From Nitriliruptorales bacterium (GTDB lineage: Bacteria; Actinomycetota; Nitriliruptoria; Euzebyales; Egibacteraceae), in contig SLAO01000002.1 in assembly GCA_007126835.1 (NCBI GenBank), forward strand, positions 1-13,702: a stretch of DNA of 13,702 nucleotides, read 5' to 3'. Each line of letters opens with the position of its first letter. The stretch's first letter is position 1. The translations under genes were made by a program, and so were the position numbers. Positions 1 to 6,358 of the stretch are shown piece after piece. The notes under the pieces are model-generated. The model was not told the origin of the DNA. It did no database searches and worked only from the letters and a program-made list of their open reading frames with translations.

Positions 1-721
1 CGTCCTCGGTCAGCTGGTCGCCGGCGTCGCGGACGCTGACCAGCGCCGACAGCAGGTCGTCGCCGGGTTCCACGCGCCGGCGGGCGATGAGCTCCCGGAA
101 GTAGGCGTGGAACTCGTCGACCGCGTGCCACTGCGCCTCCCGCTGTTCCGGGCTGAGCAGGAACGGCGGATCGATGGACTGCGCCAGCGTCGCCGACCAG
201 CGCTTGAACGTGGCATCGTCCTCGGGCGGCACCCCGAGCAGCTCGGAGATCACCGTCACCGGCAGCGGGTAGGCGAGGTCTTCGATGAGCTCGATCTGCC
301 CGTCCCCGCGGGCCGCTGCCCGGTCGAGCAGGTCGTCGACCAATGCGGCGATGCGTGGTCGCTGGGCCTCGACCGCGCGAACGCTGAACGCCTTGGCCGC
401 GAGTCGGCGCAGCCGCGTGTGGTCGGGCGGGTCACGCAACAAGAACGGCTGGGCGTCGTCAGCGTCCCACGCGTCGAGGTCCGCGCCCTGCTCGGCGAGC
501 CACTGCCGAAACGCGGTGGAGTTGCGGTAGTCGCTCGACACTCGGCGGTCCCGCAGCAGGCGATCGATCTCATGGTAGGAGGCCACCACGACGATGCCCA
601 TCGGGCCTTCGGTAACCGGAGACTGCTCGAGGATCTGGCGGTACAGGGGGTAGGGGTCGGCCCGCACGGACGGGTCGAGCAGCCCGAGGAGCAGCTGCTG
701 CGGGTCGGCGAGGTCTGCCAC
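1..721 (-). CDS. Cytochrome P450, N-terminal part (cut by window edge)
   Basis: Heme-thiolate monooxygenase, probably soluble and fed electrons by a separate ferredoxin/reductase; substrate unknown. The first 240 residues are visible. Residues 15-27 (DPSVRADPYPLYR) are the usual N-terminal signature of bacterial P450s. Residues 96-112 (RDPPDHTRLRRLAAKAF) are the helix C region whose His and Arg contact the heme propionates, and residues 152-166 (PLPVTVISELLGVPP) are also typical. The window ends just before the I-helix (AGxxT), so the ExxR motif and heme-ligand Cys cannot be checked. The GTG at 719-721 is the only acceptable start, because an in-frame TGA lies at 743-745; AGGAAGG precedes it at ribosome-binding distance. 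It lies downstream of the FGGY kinase on the same strand after a 140-bp gap, so it may be a separate unit. No signal or membrane segment is seen. Confidence 0.93.
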   Translation of the reverse strand, partial: MADLADPQQLLLGLLDPSVRADPYPLYRQILEQSPVTEGPMGIVVVASYHEIDRLLRDRRVSSDYRNSTAFRQWLAEQGADLDAWDADDAQPFLLRDPPDHTRLRRLAAKAFSVRAVEAQRPRIAALVDDLLDRAAARGDGQIELIEDLAYPLPVTVISELLGVPPEDDATFKRWSATLAQSIDPPFLLSPEQREAQWHAVDEFHAYFRELIARRRVEPGDDLLSALVSVRDAGDQLTED

Positions 722-768
722 GCGGCCTTCCTGTCCGAGACGTCAGCGACAGCCTAAACAGCCTAATC

Positions 769-791
769 GGACCGCGGCGTGGCCTCGGTCC
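769..791 (-). terminator. Possible terminator hairpin after the FGGY kinase
   Basis: GGACCG (769-774) pairs with CGGTCC (786-791). The stem continues inward, after one mismatch, as GGC/GCC around a 3-nt loop. On the minus strand it lies about 70 nt past the kinase stop, in the gap before the P450. There is no clear U-run, so its role as a terminator is a guess. The rest of the 722-861 gap shows a short direct repeat (AGCCTAA at 751-757 and 760-766) and nothing else I can name. Confidence 0.3.
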
Positions 792-861
792 ACGACCCAG
801 ACCGCGCCACAGCCCTACCAGCGTTCCAAGCGGTCAACCGCGCACTGCGGTGGATGCAGGG

Positions 862-2382
862 TCAGCCGAGGTGCTCCTCGCGGATCCGCGCGAGCCGCTG
901 CAGGGGGGTCTGCACCGCGGGGAACAGCTCTCGATACACGTCGTTGAACAGGGCGTCGTAGACGCTGCGGGCGGGCTGCTGCGGCTCGAAGCTGTCTGTG
1001 ACGTCGGTCATCGCCGCGGCGGCCTGCTCCACCGACTCGTACCAGCCGACTCCGTAGGCGCCGAGGATCCCGGCGCCGAGGTTCGTCGCCTCGGCGGTGT
1101 GGGCTCGAGTCACCTTCGCACCGAGGATGTCGGCCATGATCTGGCACCACAGGTCGCTGTTGGAGCCGCCGCCGAGGATGACGTACTCCTCGATGCGACC
1201 ACCGGTGGCTGCCTCGATGCCCTCCATCGAGAGGCGGAACTCGAAGCCGATGCCCTCTTCGATGGCTCGGAAAAGATGCTCGCGACCGTGCTTCTGGTGC
1301 CAGCCGACGGTCATCCCCGACGCCGAGGCGTCCCAGTAGGGGTTCATCACCTGGTTCCAGTACGGCACGAGCAGCAGCCCGCTCGAGCCGGGACCGATCT
1401 CACGAGCCGCCTGCTCGTAGCGGTCGAAGTCAGCCGCCTCGCCGAGAGTGTCACCGAAGTGCTGCATGAACCACGTCATCGTCGCGAGCCCGCCGCGGAG
1501 GACGCTCTCGAGGAGGAACGTGCCGGGGGCGCCGCCGTAGAGGGTGCGACAGGAGGGGTCGGTGACGTACTTGTGGTCGATGGGACCGCCGGTGACCGCA
1601 GTGCCGAGGTTGAGGTAGGCCCGGTCAAGGGAGGTCACCCCAGCGCCGAGACAGGCCGCCTGCCCGTCGCCGAGCCCGGCGATGACCGGCGTGCCGACCG
1701 GCAGGCCGGTGGCCTGCGCGGCCCGGACGGTGACCTCGCCGATCTGCGTGCCCGGCGGCACGGTGTCGCAGAACTGCTCGGGGCGCAGGCCTATGCCCTC
1801 GATGATGTCGACGGCCCACTCGCCCTGCGTCGCGTCGGTGAGCCCGAAGGAGTCCGCCGACGCAAGGCTCGTGGCCCACTCGCCGGTGAGCCGCTGCACG
1901 AGAAAGCCGTGGACGTCCATGAACTTGTGGGCCCGCTCGGCGACGTCAGGCTCCTCCTCGACGAGCCAGCGCAGCTTCGAGGAGGCCTGCGTCGTCGAGG
2001 GCCCTCGCCCCGTGCGCCGGTGCAGTTCCTCCTGACCGAACTGCTCGCCGAGCCAGTCGAGCTGCCGCTGGGAGCGACCGTCGTCCCACAGGATGGCGTT
2101 GCGCAGCGGCTTGTTGTCTTCGTCGACTGGTGCGTAGGACTCACGCTGATGGGTGATGCAGATCCCCGCGACGCGGTCGGCGTCGATCGAGCGCAACAGG
2201 TCGTTCATCGCCGTGCGCGTCGCGACCCACCAGCCCTCGGCCTGCTGCTCACTGTGCAGCGGGCGAGGACGGATCTCCTCGAGCGGCGCGCGACCCTCGG
2301 CGACGGGCTGGCCCTCGCGGTCCCAGGCGACAACCTTGGCCGCCGTCGTGCTGCAGTCGATGCCGAGTACGAGATCCTTCAT
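862..2382 (-). CDS. FGGY-family carbohydrate kinase
   Basis: ATP-dependent cytosolic kinase of the FGGY fold (xylulokinase, ribulokinase, fuculokinase and glycerol kinase relatives), 506 residues, a normal length. Residues 6-20 (LGIDCSTTAAKVVAW) are the phosphate-1 loop of the ASKHA ATPase fold. Residues 77-82 (ITHQRE) resemble the glycerol-kinase ITNQRE motif. Residues 97-104 (ILWDDGRS) resemble the xylulokinase ILWNDGR motif. Asp239 in GLGDGQAA is the expected catalytic base, and the GGGSNSDLWCQIMADILG stretch near 408 is the second FGGY signature. The ATG at 2380-2382 follows GGAAGGGAG. The gene is last in a run with the zinc dehydrogenase (68-bp gap) and the GpsA-like gene, all presumably read from the divergent control region at about 4.7 kb. 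The substrate (ketose or polyol) cannot be told from sequence; the mixed motifs argue against a confident xylulokinase name. Confidence 0.93.
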   Translation of the reverse strand: MKDLVLGIDCSTTAAKVVAWDREGQPVAEGRAPLEEIRPRPLHSEQQAEGWWVATRTAMNDLLRSIDADRVAGICITHQRESYAPVDEDNKPLRNAILWDDGRSQRQLDWLGEQFGQEELHRRTGRGPSTTQASSKLRWLVEEEPDVAERAHKFMDVHGFLVQRLTGEWATSLASADSFGLTDATQGEWAVDIIEGIGLRPEQFCDTVPPGTQIGEVTVRAAQATGLPVGTPVIAGLGDGQAACLGAGVTSLDRAYLNLGTAVTGGPIDHKYVTDPSCRTLYGGAPGTFLLESVLRGGLATMTWFMQHFGDTLGEAADFDRYEQAAREIGPGSSGLLLVPYWNQVMNPYWDASASGMTVGWHQKHGREHLFRAIEEGIGFEFRLSMEGIEAATGGRIEEYVILGGGSNSDLWCQIMADILGAKVTRAHTAEATNLGAGILGAYGVGWYESVEQAAAAMTDVTDSFEPQQPARSVYDALFNDVYRELFPAVQTPLQRLARIREEHLG

Positions 2383-2450
2383 GGCACTCCCTTCCCGTTC
2401 GGCTCTCGGCCTCCCCTGGCGGAAGGCCGCTCCTCGCGTGGTGACTCCGC

Positions 2451-3503
2451 TTAGGTGGCGCCACCTTGCGGGGTGAGGATGTACTTGTTGCCACGGCCCG
2501 CGGCCATGTCCTCGAGGCTTTCGACGAGCCTCTCGAGAGGCCGATGCTCGGTTACGAGGTCACGGCCGTCGAGGGCACCGCTTTCGAGCAGCCGCAAGGC
2601 CGTCGCGACGTAGTACGGCGTGTGGTGGAACACGCCCTTGAGGACGTACTCCTTGTAGTGCATCGCGACAGGGTCGACGTGCACGACGCTGCCGGGCTTT
2701 GGTCCCCCGAACAGCACCGCGGTCCCGCCGGGGCGCAGCGTGGCCACCGCCTGCTCCCACACCTCGGCGTGACCCGCGGCCTCGATCGCGACGTCGACGC
2801 CGCGCCCGCCCGGGGTGAGCTCGCGGACGGCGTGCGCGCGCTCCTCGGGATCGCCGAGGCCTGTGATGTCAACGCGCTCGGTGGCGCCGAGCCGAGCGGC
2901 CTCGGCGAGGCGGAACGCCGACTGGTCCACCGCGATGACCCGCGCGCCGCGCAGCGTGGCAAGTCGTACGAACATCAGGCCGATCGGGCCTGTGCCGTGC
3001 ACCGCGACGGTGTCACCGAGGCGGATCCCGGTCTCGGCCATGCCGTGGACCACGGTCGCGAGCGGCTCGAGCGGCGCAGCAGCCTCGTAGGCCACGTGCG
3101 CGGCGAGCTCGTGGGTGTTGCGCTCGACGATCGCGGCGGGGATGAGGATCTGCTCGGCGAAGGCGCCGTTGAGGAACGTCAGGTTCTCGCAGAGGCTCTC
3201 GCGGCCCTCGATACAGGCCCAGCAGGTCGTGCACGGGGCGGTGTTCGCCGCGACGACGCGCATGCCGGGACAGAACCGTTCGACGCCCTCGCCGACGGCG
3301 GCGACGTCGCCGGCGAACTCGTGGCCAAACAACGCCGGCAGCGTCGGGAACAGCTTGGGGTGACCACGCCGGTAGGACTTGAGGTCGGTACCGCAGGTCG
3401 CGGCAGCCCGGACCTCGACGACGATCTCGCCGGGTCCCGGGCGAGGGTCCGCGACCTCCTCGATCTCGAGCCGGCCGGGCTCGTGGAAGACGGCGGCGCG
3501 CAT
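2451..3503 (-). CDS. Zinc-dependent medium-chain (MDR) alcohol/polyol dehydrogenase
   Basis: NAD-dependent dehydrogenase of the sorbitol/threonine dehydrogenase type, 350 residues. Catalytic-zinc ligands are expected at Cys37 (TCGTD) and His61-Glu62 (FGHEFAG). The structural zinc site is complete: Cys91, Cys94, Cys97 and Cys105 with C-x2-C-x2-C-x7-C spacing. The Rossmann motif GTGPIG is followed about 20 residues on by VIAVD; this Asp favours NAD over NADP. The ATG at 3501-3503 follows GAGAGGAG. The same frame is open for about 150 more codons upstream, but that stretch is antisense-like shadow overlapping the next gene and has no family similarity. It sits 49 bp after the GpsA-like gene and 68 bp before the kinase, so the three are probably co-transcribed. 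Likely role is polyol to ketose, or oxidation/reduction of the aldehyde made by the aldolase; which of these is inference. Confidence 0.92.
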   Translation of the reverse strand: MRAAVFHEPGRLEIEEVADPRPGPGEIVVEVRAAATCGTDLKSYRRGHPKLFPTLPALFGHEFAGDVAAVGEGVERFCPGMRVVAANTAPCTTCWACIEGRESLCENLTFLNGAFAEQILIPAAIVERNTHELAAHVAYEAAAPLEPLATVVHGMAETGIRLGDTVAVHGTGPIGLMFVRLATLRGARVIAVDQSAFRLAEAARLGATERVDITGLGDPEERAHAVRELTPGGRGVDVAIEAAGHAEVWEQAVATLRPGGTAVLFGGPKPGSVVHVDPVAMHYKEYVLKGVFHHTPYYVATALRLLESGALDGRDLVTEHRPLERLVESLEDMAAGRGNKYILTPQGGAT

Positions 3504-3524
3504 CAGCGTGCTCCTCTCGTCGCC

Positions 3525-3546
3525 CGCGGCGTCGCCCGACGCCGCG
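3525..3546 (-). other. Intercistronic hairpin, GpsA-like gene to MDR gene
   Basis: CGCGGCGTC (3525-3533) and GACGCCGCG (3538-3546) form a perfect 9-bp stem with a 4-nt loop. It fills the centre of the 49-nt gap between the two genes on the minus strand. There is no U-tract, so it may be a 3'-end stabiliser or a partial terminator rather than a true terminator. Confidence 0.45.
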
Positions 3547-3552
3547 CGGTCA

Positions 3553-4602
3553 TCAGGTCCATGCCGGTGCGCCCCGACCCGGCAGCACCGCGTCGCCGAG
3601 CAGCCCGGCCGGCTCGCCTGCGCCGTCGAGGAGCGCCTCGATCGCCGCGAGCAGGTCCAGCCCGGCCAGGTCGCGCTCGCGGGCGAGCTCGGCGGCGAAG
3701 CGTGCCGCTGCCACGCCCTCGACGGTCTGCCCCACCTCCTCCATCGCCGCCAGCGCCGTGCTGGCGGCCTCGCCTTGACCGATGCGCATCCCGAAGAGCT
3801 TGTTGCGCCCCGACAGCCCCGTGACCTCGAGGTCTCCAACACCGGCCAGGCCGATCGCGCTGTCTGCACGCCCGCCGAGCGCCTGCGCGATCCGCGTGAT
3901 CTCGGCGACCGCCTGGGCGAAGATCGCGGCCTTGAGGTTGTGCCACGGCTCGCCACCGAGCTCGCCGAGGCCATCGGCGACGCCGAGGGCGATGGCGTAG
4001 ACGTTCTTCAGCGCCGCAGAGGCCTCGAGCCCGGCGACGTCAGCGGTCGTGGCGATGCGGTAGGCCGGGGTGGCCAGCAGCGACGCGGCGTTGACGGCCT
4101 CGGCCTCGTCGGCGCTGGCGTACAGCGTGGCCGTCGGGCGCGCCACAGCGACCTCGTTGGCCTTGCACGGCCCCCCCATCGCGACCAGCGGGCACCGCTT
4201 CCGCAGCGCGGGCGGCAACGTGGCCTCGAGCAGGGCAGGAAGCAGGCTCACCCGCCCGGTGGCGTCGTGGCCGAAGCCCTTGGTCGTCATCAAGATCGGC
4301 ATGCCCGACCGCAGGAATGGCACGGCGCGCTCGAGCACGTCGATGACGCCCTCGGAGGAGATCGCCAGGATCGCGACGTCGCTGTCGGAGAGCGCAGCAT
4401 CGAGTTCCGCGGCGTCGAGGAGCCGCGCGGCGGGGTCGATGGGCACCTTGATGCGCGGGTGGGGTCGGCCGGCGCGAAGCTCGGCGAGGATGTCGCCGTC
4501 GAGCCAGGTGCCCCACAGGCGCACCTCGTGACCTGCGCGCAGCGCGGGGGTCGTCAGCGCCGAGCCCATCGCGCCCGCCCCAAGGATCGTGATGACGGCC
4601 AC
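3553..4602 (-). CDS. GpsA-like NAD-dependent glycerol-3-phosphate / polyol-phosphate dehydrogenase
   Basis: Cytosolic dehydrogenase of the NAD(P)-dependent glycerol-3-phosphate dehydrogenase family, 349 residues, slightly longer than housekeeping GpsA (about 330-340). Residues 6-14 (ILGAGAMGS) are the NAD-binding motif and residues 106-110 (TTKGF) carry the family Lys108. Residues 197-207 (ALKNVYAIALG) carry the catalytic Lys199. GVGDLEVT holds Asp257, and GRNKLFG at 265-271 holds the Arg-Asn pair that binds substrate phosphate and cofactor. The family GPSFAxE loop is altered to GPCKANE (144-150). The GTG at 4600-4602 follows AAGGGAAGGGA. It is the first gene of a minus-strand run with a zinc dehydrogenase and an FGGY kinase, divergent from a DeoR regulator. 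This context suggests a catabolic polyol phosphate rather than a phospholipid role, but plain DHAP/glycerol-3-phosphate conversion cannot be excluded. Confidence 0.9.
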   Translation of the reverse strand: MAVITILGAGAMGSALTTPALRAGHEVRLWGTWLDGDILAELRAGRPHPRIKVPIDPAARLLDAAELDAALSDSDVAILAISSEGVIDVLERAVPFLRSGMPILMTTKGFGHDATGRVSLLPALLEATLPPALRKRCPLVAMGGPCKANEVAVARPTATLYASADEAEAVNAASLLATPAYRIATTADVAGLEASAALKNVYAIALGVADGLGELGGEPWHNLKAAIFAQAVAEITRIAQALGGRADSAIGLAGVGDLEVTGLSGRNKLFGMRIGQGEAASTALAAMEEVGQTVEGVAAARFAAELARERDLAGLDLLAAIEALLDGAGEPAGLLGDAVLPGRGAPAWT

Positions 4603-4673
4603 CGCGGTCCCTTCCCTTGCCTCGGCGGCGCGCCCCGGAGGCTGGCCGCGCTCTTGCGCCTCTCGCCAGTCTG

Positions 4674-4730
4674 AATATCACATCGGTGCTGTGTCAATAC
4701 CCCTTATCAGATCACCTACTGTGTGATATT
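4674..4730. promoter_or_regulatory. Divergent control region with mirrored TGTGATATT sites, likely DeoR-family operator
   Basis: AATATCACA (4674-4682) and TGTGATATT (4722-4730) are exact reverse complements 39 nt apart, so each divergent gene has the same TGTGATATT sequence facing it. Each also belongs to a local inverted repeat: ATCAC (4711-4715) with GTGAT (4723-4727) around 7 nt, and ATCACA (4677-4682) with the imperfect TGTGTC (4690-4695). The stretch from about 4670 to 4760 is clearly more AT-rich than the genes beside it, as expected for promoters and operators. DeoR-family proteins commonly bind such sites in their own divergent promoters. Which protein binds here is inference. Confidence 0.6.
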
Positions 4731-4732
4731 GT
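4704..4732 (+). promoter_or_regulatory. Candidate promoter for the DeoR regulator gene
   Basis: TTATCA (4704-4709) and TATTGT (4727-4732) are 17 nt apart, each matching four of six consensus bases. The -10 element overlaps the TGTGATATT operator half. A TTGACA on the minus strand (4692-4697) could serve the opposite operon, but I see no well-spaced -10 for it. Confidence 0.3.
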
Positions 4733-4762
4733 CCGCTCAATGTTAAGAATGTCTCACAAGCG

Positions 4763-5602
4763 GTGTGCCCCCCGATGATCGATCACGTCGAAGCGCGGGA
4801 GGGCCGGCTGTCGAGCCAACGGCGTCGCCAGCAGCAGATCCTCGATCTCGTGCAGGCGCGGGGCTCGCTGCGCATCGACGAGCTCGCCGAACGTCTCTCC
4901 GTGAGCGCGATGACGATCCACCGCGACCTCAACGCGCTCAGCGAACAGGAGCTCGTCAACAAGGTCCGAGGCGGCGCCCAGGCCAAGCCCTCGGAAGCCA
5001 CCGAGCGCAACGTGCGCTTCCGCATGCAGCACATGCCGCAGGCCAAGCGCGCCGTCGCGGCGGCCGCAGCGGCGCATGTCGAGCCCGGCTCGGTGCTCGC
5101 CCTGGACGACAGCACAACCGCGGCGCACGTCCTGCCCTTCCTGCGCGGCACGCCGCTGACCGTCGTCACGAACTTCCTGCCGTCGATCAAACGCGTTGCC
5201 GACGAGCCCGACTTCGACCTCATCGCACTCGGCGGCGTCTACGAACCGGCGTTCGACTCCTTCCTCGGGCCCTACGCCGTTGCCACGGCGCGGTCGCTCA
5301 TGGCCGACGTCGTCCTCCTGTCGGTGCCCGCGGTCACCCGCTCGGCCTGCTACCACCAGTCAACCGACGCCGCGGAAATGAAGCGCGCGCTGATCGAGTC
5401 AGCGCACCGCCGCGTCTTGCTCCTCGACCACACGAAGCTGGGGCGCAGGGCGATCCACAGGATCGCCCCGCTCGAGGCCTTCGACCTCATCATCGTCGAC
5501 GCCGAGACGGCTTACGATCGCGTGCGCCGCCTCGAAGCCACCGGCGTCCCGGTCGAGGTCGCCGACAACCTCGACGATGCACCCGCATTCGACGATTGCT
5601 GA
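4763..5602 (+). CDS. DeoR-family transcriptional regulator
   Basis: Sugar-phosphate-responsive transcription factor, 279 residues from the GTG at 4763. An N-terminal winged helix-turn-helix (residues about 20-72) ends in the family recognition segment SVSAMTIHRDLNAL and the wing KVRGGA. It is followed by the DeoR C-terminal sensor domain: LDDSTTA (near residue 115), TNF, LGG, a Lys in DAAEMKRAL that usually contacts the effector phosphate, and LLLDHTKLG. The first few codons are uncertain: an ATG at 4775 would give 275 residues, and neither start has a convincing ribosome binding site. It is divergent from the GpsA-like/MDR/kinase run and 42 bp upstream of the aldolase gene, with which it is probably co-transcribed. 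Most relatives are repressors relieved by a phosphorylated sugar of the pathway they control, here presumably the kinase product. That assignment is inference. Confidence 0.92.
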   Translation: MCPPMIDHVEAREGRLSSQRRRQQQILDLVQARGSLRIDELAERLSVSAMTIHRDLNALSEQELVNKVRGGAQAKPSEATERNVRFRMQHMPQAKRAVAAAAAAHVEPGSVLALDDSTTAAHVLPFLRGTPLTVVTNFLPSIKRVADEPDFDLIALGGVYEPAFDSFLGPYAVATARSLMADVVLLSVPAVTRSACYHQSTDAAEMKRALIESAHRRVLLLDHTKLGRRAIHRIAPLEAFDLIIVDAETAYDRVRRLEATGVPVEVADNLDDAPAFDDC

Positions 5603-5644
5603 GCGACAGCAACTACGCCCGGTTCCGACGAGAAAGGGTCCGCC

Positions 5645-6304
5645 ATGCTCCACGAAGAGGCACGTCGCGAAGTCGCAGCCGCGTGCCAACGGCTCAAGCA
5701 CGACGGACTCGTCGTCGGCACCGCCGGCAACGTCTCGGTGCGCGTCGGCGAGCACGTCGTCATCTCCCCCAGCGGCGTGGACTACGAGGTCCTGCGCGCC
5801 GAGCACGTAGGCGTGCACCGGCTCGGAGGCGAGCCCGTCGAGGCGCCGCTCAAGCCCTCCAGCGAGATGCCGCTGCATCTCGCCGTCTACGCGCGCACCC
5901 CTGCCGAGGCGATCGTCCACAACCACGCCCCGGCCTCGACGGCGCTGTCGACGATTGTCGACGAGGTCCCCACCTCCCACTACTACACGGCGATGTTCGG
6001 CGGGCCGATTCGCGTCGCCCCCTATGCGACGTTTGGCACCGAGGCGCTCGCCGAGCACGTCGCCGCGGCGCTCGACGGACGCCTGGGCGCCCTCATGGGC
6101 AACCACGGCGCGCTCACCATCGGCCGGGACCTCAAGGGCACCTACGACCGGCTGGCCTACCTCGAGTACGTCTGTGACGTCCAACTGCGAGCGATGACGA
6201 CAGCACTGCCGGTGCGCACCCTGCCCGCCGAGGAGATCGAGCACGTGGCCACGCTCCTGGGCTCCTACGGCCAGTCGCTGCCCGAGGACGACGCGGGCTC
6301 CTAG
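5645..6304 (+). CDS. Class II aldolase, L-fuculose-1-phosphate aldolase-like
   Basis: Zinc-dependent class II aldolase/adducin-domain enzyme, 219 residues, close to E. coli FucA (215). Key residues are in near-identical positions: GTAGNVS (25-31) and SPSG (41-44) bind substrate phosphate, Glu74 in KPSSE is the catalytic acid/base, and zinc ligands are His92 and His94 (VHNHAP) and His154 (GNHG). FucA-type enzymes split a ketose 1-phosphate into DHAP and an aldehyde. Other members are ribulose-5-phosphate epimerases or decarboxylases of 3-oxo-tetronate 4-phosphates, so the exact reaction is open. The ATG at 5645 follows AGAAAGGG. It lies 42 bp after the DeoR gene and is convergent with liuD, with 54 bp between stops. 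With the neighbouring kinase and dehydrogenases it forms a complete set for cleaving a phosphorylated ketose. Confidence 0.9.
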   Translation: MLHEEARREVAAACQRLKHDGLVVGTAGNVSVRVGEHVVISPSGVDYEVLRAEHVGVHRLGGEPVEAPLKPSSEMPLHLAVYARTPAEAIVHNHAPASTALSTIVDEVPTSHYYTAMFGGPIRVAPYATFGTEALAEHVAAALDGRLGALMGNHGALTIGRDLKGTYDRLAYLEYVCDVQLRAMTTALPVRTLPAEEIEHVATLLGSYGQSLPEDDAGS

Positions 6305-6358
6305 GTTCCTCAGCCGGCAGGGTGCGCCAGGCAGGCCCCGGGATGAGGAGCACTCCAG

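Noticed and set aside
107..757. Long plus-strand open frame (216 codons) opposite the P450
   Set aside because: It is codon-register antisense to a clear P450 reading frame and shows no family motif; a GC-rich shadow.
850..2454. 534-codon plus-strand open frame opposite the FGGY kinase
   Set aside because: Arg/Ala/Gly-rich composition, no recognisable domain, fully antisense to a well-supported kinase.
3504..3974. Upstream extension of the MDR dehydrogenase frame
   Set aside because: The extra ~157 codons overlap the GpsA-like gene on the same strand and have no similarity to the family; the ATG at 3503 has a good ribosome binding site and matches the family N terminus.
6307..6349. Bidirectional terminator between the convergent aldolase and liuD genes
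   Set aside because: Only TCCTCA/TGAGGA six-bp arms with a 31-nt loop and no T-runs; too weak to call.
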